Source: Tractidigestivibacter sp050946515 (GTDB lineage: Bacteria > Actinomycetota > Coriobacteriia > Coriobacteriales > Atopobiaceae). From it: a stretch of DNA of 64,000 nt. Each line of letters begins with the position of its first letter. The stretch's first letter is position 1. This document shows, piece by piece, positions 17,521 through 26,805 of this stretch. The translations under genes and the position numbers were made by a program. A model generated the notes under the pieces. It was not told where the DNA came from. It searched no databases and saw nothing but the letters and a program-made list of their open reading frames with translations. Location: NCBI RefSeq assembly GCF_050946515.1, contig NZ_JBMNUX010000001.1:243310-307309 (forward strand), given 5' to 3'.

Positions 17521-19398
17521 ATGAAGGCGAAGCGAGAAGACCTTTACTACAAGATTGAGCCGCTCCTTTCGCACGTTGAGCATCCGAGCCGCTACCTCGA
17601 CCACGAGTGGGGCTCCGTCGAGCAGCAGGATGGGCCGTTCCATGCCTGCCTCATCTATGCGGACGTTTATGAGATTGGCCAGCCTAACCTGGGCCTCTCC
17701 ATCCTCTATGGCGCCTTGAACGCAGCCGACGGCATCTCGTGCGAGCGCGCGTATCTTCCTTGGACGGACATGTCAGCTCTCATGCGAGAGCGCCACATTC
17801 CTCTCCTGTCGCTTGAGTCAAGCTCTCCTGTGGCGTCTTTTGACTTGGTGGGATTTACGCTCGCGCACGAGCTCATCGCGACAAACATCGTCGAGACGCT
17901 CGATCTGGCTGGCATTGCGCTGCGTGCCGAGGACCGCGACGAAGACGACCCCATTGTCATCGCGGGAGGTCCTTCGGTTTGGAACTGCGAGCCGATGGCG
18001 CCCATGTTCGACGCGATCCTTCTGGGGGACGGCGAGCAGGCCGTCGTCGAGATTGCCCAGTGCGTGCGCAGCTGCCGAGAGCGGGGCTTGTCTCGTTCCC
18101 AGATTGCAATCGAGCTCTCGCACATCCAAGGCGTCTATGTGCCCTCGCTCTATCAGCTTGTTGTCGACGACACGTCAACGCGCTGGGGCTACGTCGTGCC
18201 CAAGGAGGGCTCAGGGGCGCCGCCAACGGTTCTCAAGCGCTGCATTCCCGACCTCTCTGCCACTCCTGCCTGCGCTCAGCGCGTGGTGCCTTACCTAGGC
18301 GTCGTTCAGGACCGGCTTGCGATAGAGGTGCTGCGCGGCTGCGCCCGAGGGTGCCGCTTCTGCCAGGCGGGCATGACGTATCGACCCGTGCGCGAGCGGC
18401 CTGCCAATCAGATTGTCGAGTCTGGCATTAAGGGCCTTCGTGAGACCGGCTATGACGAAATCTCGCTGTCTTCTCTCTCGACGACCGACCACTCCCAGTG
18501 CGCCCAGATTCTCTCCGAGCTTGACCAACGCCTGGATGGTCGCGGCATCCGCGTGTCCATCCCGTCTCAGCGCCTTGACTCCTTTGGCGTCGACATGGCG
18601 ACGGCGGTCTCCGGCTCAAAGCGTGGAGGGCTTACCTTTGCGCCCGAGGCCGGCACGCAGCGCCTTCGCGATGTCATCAACAAGAACGTGACGGAGGATG
18701 ACATCGAGCGCGCGGCGAGGAACGCCTTCGAGAATGGCTGGCGTCGCTGCAAGCTGTACTTCATGATGGGGCTTCCCACCGAGACCGACGAGGACATCGT
18801 CGCCATTCCGGCCACGGCCAAGCGGGTTCTGGACATCGGCCGAGAGGTCGTCGGAAGGGGCCGCAAGAGCAAGGTCTCCGTCTCCGTATCCGTTGCCGTC
18901 TTTGTCCCCAAGGCCTATACGCCGTTTCAGTGGGCGGGCCAGCTCGACCGCTCGGAGGTCGAGCGCCGCGTCGACCTGCTCGTCACCTCGAACACGGAGC
19001 GGGACATCAAGATCTCCTACCACGACTCGACAACCTCGCTCGTCGAGGCCGCGCTCTCCAAGATAGGCCGCGCCGGCTTTGACCTCATCTATGCGGCATG
19101 GCGCCATGGCTGCCGCTTCGATGCTTGGACCAGCGAGTTCTCATTTGAGCGCTGGGAAGAGGCCGCCTCTGAGCTTGGCTACAACCTTGAGGAGATAGCC
19201 TCCGAGCAATTCCCGACCGACGCGCGACTTCCTTGGGAGCACACCTCTCCCGGCGTCTCAAAGGGCTACCTGCTTCGAGAGTGGAGGCGTGCGGCACAAG
19301 GGGTCACAACGCCCGATTGCACCCGCACCTCATGCGTTGGCTGCGGCGTCTGCCCAACATTGGGAGTTGCGAACAAGGTCTGGGGCGATCGCTCATGA
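17521..19398 (+). CDS. B12-binding/radical SAM protein (TIGR03960 family)
   Basis: 625 residues. The first 230 residues have a B12-binding-like fold with VGFTLAHEL and VIAGGPSVWNCEP; the radical SAM domain follows with the cluster motif C274-x3-C278-x2-C281 and family sequences TFAPEAGTQRLRDVINKN and FMMGLPTETDED. A cysteine-rich end (CVGCGVC) may bind a second cluster or metal. The family is regularly paired with the DUF2344 protein encoded next and found upstream of rplU; the pair has been suspected of RNA or tRNA modification but the reaction is not established. Confidence 0.85.
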   Translation: MKAKREDLYYKIEPLLSHVEHPSRYLDHEWGSVEQQDGPFHACLIYADVYEIGQPNLGLSILYGALNAADGISCERAYLPWTDMSALMRERHIPLLSLESSSPVASFDLVGFTLAHELIATNIVETLDLAGIALRAEDRDEDDPIVIAGGPSVWNCEPMAPMFDAILLGDGEQAVVEIAQCVRSCRERGLSRSQIAIELSHIQGVYVPSLYQLVVDDTSTRWGYVVPKEGSGAPPTVLKRCIPDLSATPACAQRVVPYLGVVQDRLAIEVLRGCARGCRFCQAGMTYRPVRERPANQIVESGIKGLRETGYDEISLSSLSTTDHSQCAQILSELDQRLDGRGIRVSIPSQRLDSFGVDMATAVSGSKRGGLTFAPEAGTQRLRDVINKNVTEDDIERAARNAFENGWRRCKLYFMMGLPTETDEDIVAIPATAKRVLDIGREVVGRGRKSKVSVSVSVAVFVPKAYTPFQWAGQLDRSEVERRVDLLVTSNTERDIKISYHDSTTSLVEAALSKIGRAGFDLIYAAWRHGCRFDAWTSEFSFERWEEAASELGYNLEEIASEQFPTDARLPWEHTSPGVSKGYLLREWRRAAQGVTTPDCTRTSCVGCGVCPTLGVANKVWGDRS

Positions 19399-20096
19399 TG
19401 CAGGGACTCTATCGCCTTCGCTTTGAGTATGCCAAGGACGAGCGGCTTGCCTACCTTGGCCACCTCGAGGTGATCAACACGATGCTCCGCTGCATTCGCC
19501 GCGCCCAGCTGCCCTTCTCGGTTGGCAACGGGTTTGCTCGCCGCGTTCGCATCCAGTTCTCTCAGGCGCTTCCAGTAGGCGCGTCCTCCTCGAGCGAGTA
19601 CTTTGACCTCGTGCTGACTGAGCGCATGGGAGAGCAGGACGCGCTCTCGGCGCTCGCGGCCTCAACGCCCCCCGCCCTGGCACCGCGTCGCTGCGGATAC
19701 GTAGACGGGAGCCTTCCCGCGCTCGAAGCTTGGCTTACGCGATCGCGCTGGAAGCTCGAGGTGCTCGGATCCAATAACGCCGAGGCTCTCCTCGAGGGAG
19801 CCATGGAGCTCAAGAAGCAAGGGCAGCTCGTCTATCTGCGTGGAGACAAGGAAAAGCGCGTCGACCTTACAAGCACGCTCGTATCGCTTGATGCAAAGGC
19901 CTCTCCTGACAGCGAGTCGATCCTGGCCACAATGGAGACGCGCTCGAGCCCCGAAGGGTCGCTTCGGCCACTCGTATTGATCAGCGCCATCGCGACGGCA
20001 CACCCTGACGAGCTCTCTGGGATCGACTCCGTTCGCGTTCGCAGGGTGGGGCAGTGGCACGAGACAGAAGATGGTCGTCTTGTGGAGCCTCTATGA
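19395..20096 (+). CDS. Radical SAM-associated DUF2344 protein (TIGR03936 family)
   Basis: 233 residues, beginning in an ATGA overlap with the radical SAM gene. The opening YRLRFEYAKDERLAYLGHLE and the segment RRAQLPFSVGNGFARRVRIQFSQALPVG are the family hallmarks. No catalytic motif is known. The 4-base overlap supports an obligate partnership with the upstream enzyme. An RNase E/G gene often follows this pair in other genomes; here rplU comes directly after a promoter gap. Confidence 0.85.
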   Translation: MMQGLYRLRFEYAKDERLAYLGHLEVINTMLRCIRRAQLPFSVGNGFARRVRIQFSQALPVGASSSSEYFDLVLTERMGEQDALSALAASTPPALAPRRCGYVDGSLPALEAWLTRSRWKLEVLGSNNAEALLEGAMELKKQGQLVYLRGDKEKRVDLTSTLVSLDAKASPDSESILATMETRSSPEGSLRPLVLISAIATAHPDELSGIDSVRVRRVGQWHETEDGRLVEPL

Positions 20097-20212
20097 AACG
20101 TGCACGATAAGGTTTCTGGAGACTAAAATTTCATAGGTTGTGTCGGAAAGCCATCGGTCAGTGGCATCGATTCGTTTCCCTTGCGGTCGCCGCTGGTCAG
20201 GGTCAAAATCCG

Positions 20213-20241
20213 TTGACGGTTTCCGGCTCGGCTAGTACCAT
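20213..20241 (+). promoter_or_regulatory. Promoter of the rplU-rpmA operon
   Basis: TTGACG (20213-20218), 17-base spacer, TACCAT (20236-20241). The clearest sigma-70-type promoter in the window. Leader of about 35 bases. The rest of the 187-base gap upstream shows nothing further. Confidence 0.75.
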
Positions 20242-20283
20242 AAAGAACTGTTGCACTCAAGCCAGCAATGAAGGGTTACACAC

Positions 20284-20601
20284 ATGTACGCAATCGTAGC
20301 AACTGGTGGCAAGCAGTATAAGGTTGCCAAGGGCGACGTCATTGACGTCGAGAAGCTCGACGCGCAGCCTGGCGACAAGGTCCAGCTTGCCGTCCTTCTT
20401 CTGAATGACGGCACCAAGACGGTCGTTGAGCCTGCCGCTCTCGAGGGTAAGACGGTTACCTGCGAGGTTCTCGAGCAGTTCAAGGGCGAGAAGGTCACCA
20501 TCTTCAAGCTCAAGAAGCGTAAGCGCTATCACCGCACCAAGGGTCATCGCCAGAACCTCACCAAGCTCCGCGTCACCGAGCTCCCCGGCGAGGGCGAGTA
20601 A
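20284..20601 (+). CDS. rplU: 50S ribosomal protein L21
   Basis: 105 residues, the normal length. The start MYAIVATGGKQYKV and the C-terminal KKRKRYHRTKGHRQ are the classic L21 ends that contact 23S rRNA. Ribosome site AAGGGT precedes the ATG. First gene of the rplU-rpmA unit. Confidence 0.97.
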   Translation: MYAIVATGGKQYKVAKGDVIDVEKLDAQPGDKVQLAVLLLNDGTKTVVEPAALEGKTVTCEVLEQFKGEKVTIFKLKKRKRYHRTKGHRQNLTKLRVTELPGEGE

Positions 20602-20635
20602 GTAGTCACACCAGCATAGATAGGCAGGTAGCACC

Positions 20636-20890
20636 ATGGCTCACAAGAAAGGTCTCGGCTCGTCCCGCAACGGCCGCGATTCGCAGGCTCAGCGCCTTGG
20701 CGTGAAGATCTATGGCGGTCAGGCAATCAAGACCGGTCAGATCATCGTTCGCCAGCGCGGCACTCACATCACCCCCGGCAAGAACGTTGGTCGCGGCAAG
20801 GATGACACCCTGTTCGCGCTTACCGACGGAACCGTTGAGTTCAAGAAGGGCGCAAAGCACGTCGTCAACGTCATTCCGGCTGCTGAGTAG
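20636..20890 (+). CDS. rpmA: 50S ribosomal protein L27
   Basis: 84 residues. MAHKKGLGSSRNGRDS is the flexible N terminus that reaches the peptidyl transferase centre; there is no Firmicutes-type cleaved leader ahead of it. KNVGRGKDDTLFALTDG completes the fold. Followed after about 20 bases by a strong terminator. Confidence 0.97.
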   Translation: MAHKKGLGSSRNGRDSQAQRLGVKIYGGQAIKTGQIIVRQRGTHITPGKNVGRGKDDTLFALTDGTVEFKKGAKHVVNVIPAAE

Positions 20891-20912
20891 CGATTCATCT
20901 CATCCATTTGCG

Positions 20913-20939
20913 GGGCCCCGCTTCGGCGGGGCCCTTTTT
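20913..20939 (+). terminator. Rho-independent terminator after rpmA
   Basis: Nine-base GC stem GGGCCCCGC (20913-20921) with GCGGGGCCC (20926-20934), TTCG loop, then TTTTT. Confidence 0.93.
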
Positions 20940-21121
20940 ATCGGCTCGATTGCCCTGAGGCAGGCGGCTCTGGGAGGCAAGGCGCGCCGGCGCCGGGCTC
21001 GCCTTGCCTTGTCGAGCAATGCTCGCCCGACAAAACCGTTAACCTTTGCTGTTGTGGCTTGAAAACCGCTCGGAACAGCCATGTTGTTCTAGTACCATCT
21101 GAGTGTCGCAAGGAGGACACT

Positions 21122-22507
21122 GTGGTCACATTCACCGACCTATCTCATATCAACGTCAAGGGCGGCGACGGCGGCGCCGGGTGCATGTCGTTCCGTCGCG
21201 AGGCGTTCGTACCCAAAGGGGGTCCCGACGGCGGCGACGGCGGCCATGGCGGGGACGTCATCGTTGAGGCAGACCCTCAGCTCTCGTCGCTCATCGACTA
21301 TCGCTACAAGCATCACTTCAAGGCCGAGCGCGGAACGCACGGCCAGGGCAAGCGCATGCATGGCAAGGACGGCCAGGACCTTATCCTGCGCGTTCCCCTT
21401 GGCACCGTCGTTCGCGAGCTTGACCCCGAGACGCAAAAGCCGCTCTATCAGATTGCCGACCTCACGCGCCCCGGCGAGCGCGTCATCGTTGCGCCTGGCG
21501 GCGTTGGCGGTCGCGGCAACATTCATTTCGTCACGTCCGTCCGCCGCGCACCGGCGTTTGCCGAGAAGGGCGAGCCAGCGCGCGAGCATTGGATCGAGCT
21601 CGAGATGAAGCTCATGGCCGACGCCGCGCTTGTCGGCATGCCTTCCGTCGGCAAGAGCTCCATCATCGCCCGCATCTCTGCGGCACGCCCGAAGATCGCC
21701 GACTACCCCTTCACGACGCTCGTTCCCAACCTCGGCGTCGCCCGCGCGTCTGACGGGCGCTCGTTTGTCTGCGCTGACGTGCCCGGTCTTATCGAGGGAG
21801 CGAGCGAGGGCAAAGGGCTGGGGCACGAGTTTTTGCGCCACATCGAGCGCACTGCGCTCATCCTGCACGTCGTTGACGTCACCGGCGGCTTCGAGGGCCG
21901 CGACCCCGTCGACGACTACCACACGATCAATGCCGAGCTCTCGGCATATGCGGCCGAGCTCGCCGAGAGGCCGCAGATTGTCGTTGCCAACAAGTGCGAC
22001 ATGCCCGACACCGATGACGCCATCGCGCGCCTGAAGGAGGCTGCCGAGAAGGATGGGCGCCGCTTCATGGCGGTCTCGGCCGTCACGGGCAAGGGCCTCG
22101 ACGACCTCGTGAACGTCACCGCGGCTCAGGTGGCGGAGCTCAGAAGCCAGGTTGAGGTTCCCGAAGGGCCGGCTGACCTCTACAACAAGACGTGGGAGCG
22201 CAGCCGCCAAAAGCGCGACCGCGCATTCACCATCTCTCGCGAGGAGGCGCATGTCTGGCGCGTCACCGGCGGCTCGATCGAGCGCATGGTCATCCAGACG
22301 GACTTCGAGAACGACGAGGCAATCGCCTACCTGCAGCATCGCTTTGATCGCGCGGGCCTTGACGAGCGTCTTGAGGAAGCAGGCTGCCAGCGCGGAGACG
22401 AGGTGCGCATCCTGGGATTTGCGTTCACCTATGAGGGCGGTCCCGTCAACGATGAGTTCGCAGGCCTCGACGAGGATGAGACCCTAGACGGGGGAGACGA
22501 GGATTGA
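21122..22507 (+). CDS. obg: GTPase Obg (ribosome assembly/stress)
   Basis: 461 residues. Glycine-rich Obg fold at 1-158 (VKGGDGGAGCMSFRREAFVPKGGPDGGDGG), GTPase domain with P-loop GMPSVGKSS from about 172, switch region DYPFTTLVPNLG, DVPGLIEGASEGKGLG, and NKCD; then the C-terminal Obg-specific domain with an acidic end. Acts on the 50S subunit. GTG 21122 is chosen: it follows AAGGAGGAC, and the Obg fold begins immediately after; the upstream in-frame ATG at 21059 only adds non-conserved residues. A TACCAT box at 21093-21098 may serve as -10. Confidence 0.95.
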   Translation: MVTFTDLSHINVKGGDGGAGCMSFRREAFVPKGGPDGGDGGHGGDVIVEADPQLSSLIDYRYKHHFKAERGTHGQGKRMHGKDGQDLILRVPLGTVVRELDPETQKPLYQIADLTRPGERVIVAPGGVGGRGNIHFVTSVRRAPAFAEKGEPAREHWIELEMKLMADAALVGMPSVGKSSIIARISAARPKIADYPFTTLVPNLGVARASDGRSFVCADVPGLIEGASEGKGLGHEFLRHIERTALILHVVDVTGGFEGRDPVDDYHTINAELSAYAAELAERPQIVVANKCDMPDTDDAIARLKEAAEKDGRRFMAVSAVTGKGLDDLVNVTAAQVAELRSQVEVPEGPADLYNKTWERSRQKRDRAFTISREEAHVWRVTGGSIERMVIQTDFENDEAIAYLQHRFDRAGLDERLEEAGCQRGDEVRILGFAFTYEGGPVNDEFAGLDEDETLDGGDED

Positions 22508-23628
22508 TGGCATCTACCAAGGGCGCTCGCACTGTCGTCGCAAAGATTGGCTCCTCTACGCTCGTGGACAAGACGGGCGCCATCGACCGCGCGTTCGTCC
22601 GCTCGCTCTGCGACCAAATCGCGACGCTCGTGGGGGAGGACACTCGCGTCGTGATGGTGTCTTCGGGCGCCGTGGCCGCCGGTCGCGAAATCTTGGGCTT
22701 CCACGAGCGTCCGCGCGAGATTGATGACCTTCAGGCTTGCGCCGCCGCAGGCCAGGCCCTTCTCACGCAGTTCTACTCTCAGGCCCTGGAGCGCCACGAC
22801 ATTCCGTGCGGCCAGGTTCTTCTCTCTCGCCGCGACGTCATCGAGCGAGACTCGTACCTGCACGCGAGAAATACGCTCACGCGCATGTTCGAGCTTGGCG
22901 CGGTGCCAGTTGTAAACGAGAACGACACCGTCTCGGTTGCCGAGTTCACGTTCGGCGACAACGACATGCTCGGAGCTATCGTTGCGGGGATGGTCTCTGC
23001 CGACCTGTATGTGATTTTGTCGGACGTCGCTGGCCTTTATACGGCCAATCCGCAAGAAGACCCGACAGCAAGCCTCGTCGAGACCGTGCATGAGGTCGAC
23101 GCCCGCGTCTCTGGCATGGCCGGTGGCTCGGGCACCTCGTTTGGCACTGGCGGCATGTCCTCAAAGGTCCGCGCCGGTCGCGCGATGCTCGCGGCGGGCA
23201 TCCCGACCGTCATCTGCCTGGGGAGGCGGCCAAACGTGCTTGTCGACGTTGCGCATGGCAAGAGGGTCGGTACGCGCTTTGTGCCCTCTGGCTCTGGCAC
23301 GCACGATGTGGGCCGCAAGCTCTGGATTGGGCTTTCTGAGATTGTGCACGGTTCGCTTTACCTCGACGAAGGCGCGACGCGCGCCGTCATTGACCGCGGC
23401 GCCTCGATCCTTCCCGTTGGCGTTACCAAGACAGAGGGAGAATACCAGGTTGGTGACGTTGTCAACGTGCTCGACCCCGATGGTGCCCTTATCGGCAGGG
23501 GGGCGGTGCGCTACTCTTCAGAGGACATGGCTCGCGTGCGCGGGCTGAAGCTCGACGTCATCGAGCGGTTCTTGGGACCCGACCGCGCGCAGCCGGCAAT
23601 TCATCGCGACGAGCTTCTTGTTTTCTAG
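22507..23628 (+). CDS. proB: Glutamate 5-kinase
   Basis: Phosphorylates glutamate to open proline synthesis. 373 residues: amino-acid kinase domain (VVAKIGSSTLVD, VVMVSSGAVAAG, VVNENDTVSVAEFTFGDNDML, GTGGMSSKVRAG) and a C-terminal PUA domain from about 280. ATG overlaps the obg stop (TGATG). In many actinobacteria proA follows directly; here nadD comes next, so proA is elsewhere or absent. Confidence 0.95.
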   Translation: MASTKGARTVVAKIGSSTLVDKTGAIDRAFVRSLCDQIATLVGEDTRVVMVSSGAVAAGREILGFHERPREIDDLQACAAAGQALLTQFYSQALERHDIPCGQVLLSRRDVIERDSYLHARNTLTRMFELGAVPVVNENDTVSVAEFTFGDNDMLGAIVAGMVSADLYVILSDVAGLYTANPQEDPTASLVETVHEVDARVSGMAGGSGTSFGTGGMSSKVRAGRAMLAAGIPTVICLGRRPNVLVDVAHGKRVGTRFVPSGSGTHDVGRKLWIGLSEIVHGSLYLDEGATRAVIDRGASILPVGVTKTEGEYQVGDVVNVLDPDGALIGRGAVRYSSEDMARVRGLKLDVIERFLGPDRAQPAIHRDELLVF

Positions 23629-23636
23629 GGGAGAGC

Positions 23637-24371
23637 ATGGTTAGCACAGGAAAGGTTGCGCCTTCTGCTATAGACATTGACCTCTTGCACGAGAAGGACC
23701 TTCCCGTCTTGGGAACCGACCCTTCTCGCACCTATCGCCTGGGCATCATGGGCGGCACCTTCGACCCCATCCACAACGGCCATTTGGTCGCCGCCGAGCA
23801 GGCCTTCGATGACCTGCATCTGGACATCGTCGTCTTCATGCCCGCGGGGCGTCCCGCCTTCAAGCTCGACCGTAACGTGACCTCGGGCGAGGACCGCTAC
23901 GCGATGACGCTTCTGGCAACGGCCGACAACCCCCACTTCGTCGCCTCTCGCTTTGAGGTGGAGCGGGAGGGCGTCACCTACACTGCCGAGACGCTGCGGC
24001 TTCTGCGCGAGCTCTATCCCGACAACGTCGAGTTCTACTTCATCACCGGCGCCGACGCCATCAGCGAGATCGTCAAGTGGCGCGACTCCGCCGACATCGC
24101 TCATCTGGCGCATTTGGTCGGGGCAACGCGCCCTGGGTATGACCTTGACCACGCATGGGAGGTCATCGATGAGTCTGGGATTGACTTCGACGTCACGTAC
24201 CTCTCCGTTCCCGCGCTCGCCATCTCCTCGAGCTACCTGCGCGAGCGCATCAAGGCCGGCCAGAGCCTGCGCTACCTGACGCCCGACTCTGTGACGGGGT
24301 ATTTGCACAAGCACGGGCTCTACGGCGTCACGCGGAGCCGTTACGGACAGACTACGGAGGCAGCCGACTGA
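23637..24371 (+). CDS. nadD: Nicotinate-nucleotide adenylyltransferase
   Basis: Joins nicotinate mononucleotide to AMP in NAD synthesis. 244 residues. Nucleotidylyl transferase motif GGTFDPIHNGH near residue 40 and the C-terminal ISSSYLRERI (the family SSTxIR motif). About 35 residues precede the catalytic fold, longer than usual, but ATG 23637 has a GGGGAG ribosome site and no better start lies inside. Eight bases after proB; its stop overlaps the yqeK start. Confidence 0.93.
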   Translation: MVSTGKVAPSAIDIDLLHEKDLPVLGTDPSRTYRLGIMGGTFDPIHNGHLVAAEQAFDDLHLDIVVFMPAGRPAFKLDRNVTSGEDRYAMTLLATADNPHFVASRFEVEREGVTYTAETLRLLRELYPDNVEFYFITGADAISEIVKWRDSADIAHLAHLVGATRPGYDLDHAWEVIDESGIDFDVTYLSVPALAISSSYLRERIKAGQSLRYLTPDSVTGYLHKHGLYGVTRSRYGQTTEAAD

Positions 24372-25003
24372 TGGCTGGAAAGAACAAGCCCAACTACACA
24401 GACGAGCAGCTTTGCACAATCGCAGGAATCGAAGCTGACGTGAAAGAACATCTTGCGGCCAAGCCCCACAGGCTCGGTCATTCGCTGTCGGTAGCCCAGT
24501 GCGCCGAGAAGCTCGCCCTAGCCTATGGCGTGGACCCCTATCTTGCGCACGTGGCTGGGCTCTTGCATGACTGGGACAAGGCGCTCTCCAAAGAGCAGGT
24601 TATCGAGCGCGCCCGCGAGCTTGGGATAGACCTTGGGGTCGATCTGCGCCTGGTGCAGCCGCTTCTGCACGGCATCGTTGCTGCTCGCGAGCTTCCCTCG
24701 CGCTATCCCGATCTTCCTCCGGAGGTCTGGCATGCAATCTCGGTCCACACGACCGCCGCGCCTGAGATGTCGCCGCTTGACGAGGTGCTCTTTGTTGCCG
24801 ACGGCATCGAGCCCATGCGCCCTGACACTCCGGGCATCCATTCGGTGCGCAAGAAAGTAGGGGAGGTCTCTCTCGACGACCTTTTTTGGGAATCCTTCGT
24901 AGGTGGCATAGTTTACGTGCTTGATGGTTCGCGCTACCTCTGGCCGGGTACCATTGATACATACAACAAGATTGCGCAAAGGCGCTCTCATCAGGGCGAA
25001 TAG
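24371..25003 (+). CDS. yqeK: HD-domain hydrolase YqeK (Ap4A hydrolase type)
   Basis: 210 residues. HD motifs: H near GHSLSVAQCAEKLA, AGLLHDWDKAL, LLHGIVAA and WHAISVHTT, followed by VLFVADGIEPMRPD. Members of this family split diadenosine tetraphosphate symmetrically. The nadD-yqeK-rsfS order is widely conserved and supports the call. Confidence 0.9.
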   Translation: MAGKNKPNYTDEQLCTIAGIEADVKEHLAAKPHRLGHSLSVAQCAEKLALAYGVDPYLAHVAGLLHDWDKALSKEQVIERARELGIDLGVDLRLVQPLLHGIVAARELPSRYPDLPPEVWHAISVHTTAAPEMSPLDEVLFVADGIEPMRPDTPGIHSVRKKVGEVSLDDLFWESFVGGIVYVLDGSRYLWPGTIDTYNKIAQRRSHQGE

Positions 25004-25024
25004 CGCACGAGGACAGGAGATTCT

Positions 25025-25417
25025 ATGGCTTTGACCTCTCTCGAGATCGCAAAGGTAGCTGCCGTGGCAGCCGACTCAAAGAAGGCGGAAGACATCGTTC
25101 TGCTCGATCTAACCCAGCAGACCGACGTTTGCGATTACTTCTTGATCTGCTCGGCGACTAACACCACACAGATCGACGCCATTGTCGATGAGATTCGCGA
25201 GAAGGTCCGCATCAACTGCAACGTTTCGCCCATTTCGACCGAAGGCCGCGAGGGCAAGCACTGGATTCTCCTCGACTACGGAAGCGTCGTCGTGCACGTC
25301 TTCATGCCCGAGACGCGTGACTACTATCGTCTTGAGCGACTTTGGGGAGACGCGCCTCGCGTTGAGCTCAACCTCGAGGGTGCGGCGCCGGCGTCCGAGG
25401 AGGCCTCTGCCGAGTAG
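25025..25417 (+). CDS. rsfS: Ribosome silencing factor RsfS
   Basis: 130 residues. Binds L14 on the 50S subunit and blocks subunit joining when nutrients fall. Typical stretches: KKAEDIVLLDL, VCDYFLICSATNTTQIDAI and WILLDYGSVVVHVFMPETRDYYRLERLW. Ends the operon that began with obg. Downstream it converges with dinB. Confidence 0.95.
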   Translation: MALTSLEIAKVAAVAADSKKAEDIVLLDLTQQTDVCDYFLICSATNTTQIDAIVDEIREKVRINCNVSPISTEGREGKHWILLDYGSVVVHVFMPETRDYYRLERLWGDAPRVELNLEGAAPASEEASAE

Positions 25418-25419
25418 CG

Positions 25420-25463
25420 CCAGGCCCAAAGGTTCGCCACGCGTTCGGGGCGTGCCCGCCTGG
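25420..25463. terminator. Possible nested hairpin between convergent rsfS and dinB
   Basis: Outer stem CCAGGC (25420-25425) with GCCTGG (25458-25463) and inner stem CACGC (25438-25442) with GCGTG (25450-25454). No T tract on either side, so terminator function is uncertain. Confidence 0.3.
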
Positions 25464-25527
25464 GAGATTCGCTGCAATCCGAGCTCGGGGTCGCAAGCGG
25501 CCCTTCTAGTTATTTGCGCGACCGGCT

Positions 25528-26793
25528 TCAGTCCTTTGGGAGGTCTTTTGGCGCAGTGCCTGTCGTCTTGGACCGAAAGCGCAGGTCACGACCATATTCC
25601 ACGGCATCGTCCCCAAAGCGTTCCTTGAGCGCGTCGGTAACGCGGGACAGATTCGCGTGATTTCGCGAGCGTTCATTCTCGCTCGCTTGGCCGTCCGGGA
25701 AGAGCCTCAGCTGCTCTCCCGCGGGGTCGTCGTCGAAGCTCGAGATGCCAACTCCCACGAGCCTTACGCGTATCCCAGGCTTCCAAAGCTCGTCCAAAAG
25801 GCCTACGGCAACGGGCCCAAAGACATGCTCGTCATCAACTCTTGAATCAAGCCTCGTCTGGGCGGTGCGCGACCTCAGCGTATCGTAGCGAAGCTTCAAG
25901 GTGACGGTGCGACCCTTGAGCCCCTTCTTGCGAAGCCGCCTGCCAACCATTCCAGCGATATGGAGAATCGCGGCCTCAAGCTCGTCTCGCCCTGTGATGT
26001 CCGTCTCAAACGTCCTCTCGTTCGAGACGGACTTGACCTCCTCCTCTGCGTCGGAAAGCTGCACGACGCTTTTCTCTCGACCCGCGGCGCGCTCGCGCAT
26101 GCGGGGGCCCATGACGCCGAAGCGGACCTCGAGCTCTTTCTCGTCTGCATGCGCAAGCTGCCCGAGCGTCTTGATTCCCATCTCGGCTAGCTTCGACGTT
26201 GCCGCAGGGCCTATGCCGCTCATGGCGCTTACGGGAAGCGGTGCCAAAAAGCCCGCTTCAGTACCGGGGAACACGACGGTAAGGCCTCGCGGCTTCTCGC
26301 GCTCAGAGGCAATCTTGGCGACGGTCTTGTTTACGCCGATGCCAATGGAGCAGCTTATGCCCAGCCCAAGCACGCGGCGCTGGATTCTTTGGCAGATGTC
26401 GACGGGACTCTCTCTCGAGAAGCGACCTGGCGTCACGTCAAAAAACGCTTCGTCGATCGAGACTTGCTCTACGCGCGGGGTCTCGTCTTTGATGATCGAC
26501 ATCACCTTGTCGCTCATCTCGCGGTAGCGCTTGAAGTTGGGGGAAGCCCAGATTGCGTCAGGGCAGAGGCGCTTGGCCGTGGCGGATGCCATGGCCGAGT
26601 GGACCCCATAAACGCGAGCCTCATACGAGGCAGTGGAGACGACCCCGCGTTTTTCCGGGGAGCCACCCACGATAACGGGCTTCCCTCGCCATTCGGGATG
26701 ATCGAGCTGCTCAACCGACGCAAAGAAGGCATCAAGATCGAGCAGCCCCACCGCGGGCCCGTTCCAGGCGATGATGTCAGACCTTGTTTCCAT
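25528..26793 (-). CDS. dinB: DNA polymerase IV (Y family)
   Basis: Translesion polymerase, 421 residues. Catalytic acidic residues lie in LLDLDAFFASVEQ (about 16-28) and SIDEAFFDV (about 112); palm/fingers are followed by thumb (GIGPAATSKLAEMG) and the little-finger domain (ERTFETDI...). No ribosome site is visible before the ATG, and a TATAAT box sits so close that the message is predicted to be leaderless. No LexA-like box was recognised, though the species motif is not known to me. Confidence 0.93.
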   Translation of the reverse strand: METRSDIIAWNGPAVGLLDLDAFFASVEQLDHPEWRGKPVIVGGSPEKRGVVSTASYEARVYGVHSAMASATAKRLCPDAIWASPNFKRYREMSDKVMSIIKDETPRVEQVSIDEAFFDVTPGRFSRESPVDICQRIQRRVLGLGISCSIGIGVNKTVAKIASEREKPRGLTVVFPGTEAGFLAPLPVSAMSGIGPAATSKLAEMGIKTLGQLAHADEKELEVRFGVMGPRMRERAAGREKSVVQLSDAEEEVKSVSNERTFETDITGRDELEAAILHIAGMVGRRLRKKGLKGRTVTLKLRYDTLRSRTAQTRLDSRVDDEHVFGPVAVGLLDELWKPGIRVRLVGVGISSFDDDPAGEQLRLFPDGQASENERSRNHANLSRVTDALKERFGDDAVEYGRDLRFRSKTTGTAPKDLPKD

Positions 26794-26799
26794 GACTCG

Positions 26800-26805
26800 A
26801 TTATA
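26800..26805 (-). promoter_or_regulatory. -10 box of dinB, leaderless arrangement
   Basis: Minus strand reads TATAAT from 26805 to 26800, leaving six bases to the ATG at 26793. Transcription would begin on or next to the start codon. Confidence 0.6.
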
